Shown here in pieces: positions 63,656 through 64,000 of a DNA stretch of 64,000 nt. A program made the position numbers and the translations under genes. The notes beneath the pieces were generated by a model. That model made no database searches and was not told where the DNA came from. It saw only the letters and a program-made list of their open reading frames with translations. The number at the start of each line of letters is the position of its first letter. Positions within the stretch are counted from its first letter, which is position 1. The stretch is from Lactobacillus sp. LL6 (GTDB lineage: Bacteria > Bacillota > Bacilli > Lactobacillales > Lactobacillaceae): positions 806,001-870,000 of the forward strand of contig NZ_VLLR01000001.1 of NCBI RefSeq assembly GCF_007570935.1, read 5' to 3'.

Positions 63656-63705
63656 GTTAAAAAAGCAAAGCAAGATGAAAATAACACTGCATTATAAGGT
63701 TATTG

Positions 63706-64000
63706 TTAGCCTTGCAATTCTTTTAATTCGTTAATTCTCTCTACCATCACTTCATATAAACCATCCTCAGTTGCACGACGCAAATAAGCACCAAAATTCG
63801 TGATGTTTTCTCCAAAATCTAATTGTTCTTTGATGCGGAATAATACTTGACTAAAAGCTTTTTGGGTCGTTATTTGTGCAGAAGTATATTCTACAAACAT
63901 ATGGTGAAACTCCCTATTAGTCAATAAGTTTGCACTTATAATATCTTTTTCTAATTGAGAGGCAATCGAGTGCAAAGTTTGCATAATTATTTTAATTTGT
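63706..64000 (-). CDS. Uncharacterised protein, C-terminal part (5' end outside the window)
   Basis: The minus-strand frame ends at 63706. An ATG at 63984 would give 92 residues, but no ribosome binding site precedes it and the frame stays open to the window edge (IKI before the Met), so it is probably the end of a longer gene. The piece is all helical (SIASQLEKDI, VLFRIKEQLDFGENITNFGAYLRRATEDGLYEV in parts). Its spacing of I-x4-D-x-G-x2-I...Y-x7-E resembles the C-terminal region of the RepA_N protein at 50.3 kb, weakly. No function given. Confidence 0.45.
   Translation of the reverse strand, partial: QIKIIMQTLHSIASQLEKDIISANLLTNREFHHMFVEYTSAQITTQKAFSQVLFRIKEQLDFGENITNFGAYLRRATEDGLYEVMVERINELKELQG

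Noticed and set aside
1..64000. tRNA genes, rRNA genes, insertion sequences or CRISPR arrays
   Set aside because: None could be recognised: no transposase frames, no tRNA-like cloverleafs noticed by eye, no repeat-spacer arrays. A tRNAscan or ISfinder run would settle this.

Overview
The window is about 64 kb of a low-GC Gram-positive chromosome. Gene content and order (class B rnpB between gpsB and an YpsC-type methyltransferase, recU-pbp1A, hslVU, trmFO, XerS instead of XerC/D, S-layer-type SLAP domains, helveticin J homologues, nucleoside deoxyribosyltransferase) point to a Lactobacillus of the acidophilus/johnsonii/gasseri group. This assignment rests on protein resemblance and was not tested by a database search.

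Layout. 1-34 kb is housekeeping DNA, almost all on the + strand: der (5' truncated), hup, a TPR protein, cca, degV, a CPA1 antiporter, rbgA-rnhB-dprA-topA, trmFO-hslV-hslU, a mutarotase-like gene, a lone LysR effector domain, an uncharacterised PD-(D/E)XK-like protein, a purine deoxyribosyltransferase, pbp1A-recU (minus strand), ypsA-gpsB-rnpB-rlmL, fhs, lspA-rluD and a carA/carB-like pair. 34-40 kb holds rqcH, marR-degV and the minus-strand unit xerS-VOC-arginase. Just upstream of xerS is a perfect 12-6-12 bp palindrome that resembles difSL. Gene orientation switches here from mostly + to mostly -, as expected at the replication terminus.

40-52 kb is the accessory part. It carries a HTH/Fic toxin-antitoxin pair, two copies of a bacteriocin-like cassette on the minus strand (LLH-type holin, helveticin J homologue, one or two SLAP-domain secreted proteins, then a small protein with a hydrophobic tail), and a RepA_N plasmid replication initiator with surrounding hairpins, a candidate small RNA and small peptides. 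In the cassette copy nearer the dif candidate the last two genes survive only as fragments, with the Fic module between them.

52-64 kb returns to housekeeping genes (XRE regulator, cyclophilin, ppaC, parC-parE, plsY) and a GntR-controlled unit with a NAD(P)-binding protein and a flavoprotein reductase carrying two FMN-attachment domains. The window ends in the 5'-truncated reading frame of an unidentified gene.

The strongest observations are: (i) carA/carB-like genes that are full length and well translated but have lost the glutaminase Cys/His and the Gln/Glu/Asn ligands of both ATP-grasp sites, while the regulatory domain looks intact; (ii) the duplicated, partly decayed holin-helveticin-SLAP cassette with a locally homogenised holin gene; (iii) the dif/terminus site next to xerS; (iv) an antitoxin fusing a HTH to a VbhA-like Fic-inhibitory helix; and (v) two unannotated transcription units, at 51.5-51.8 kb and 63.5-63.65 kb, each with a promoter and a terminator but no convincing ORF.
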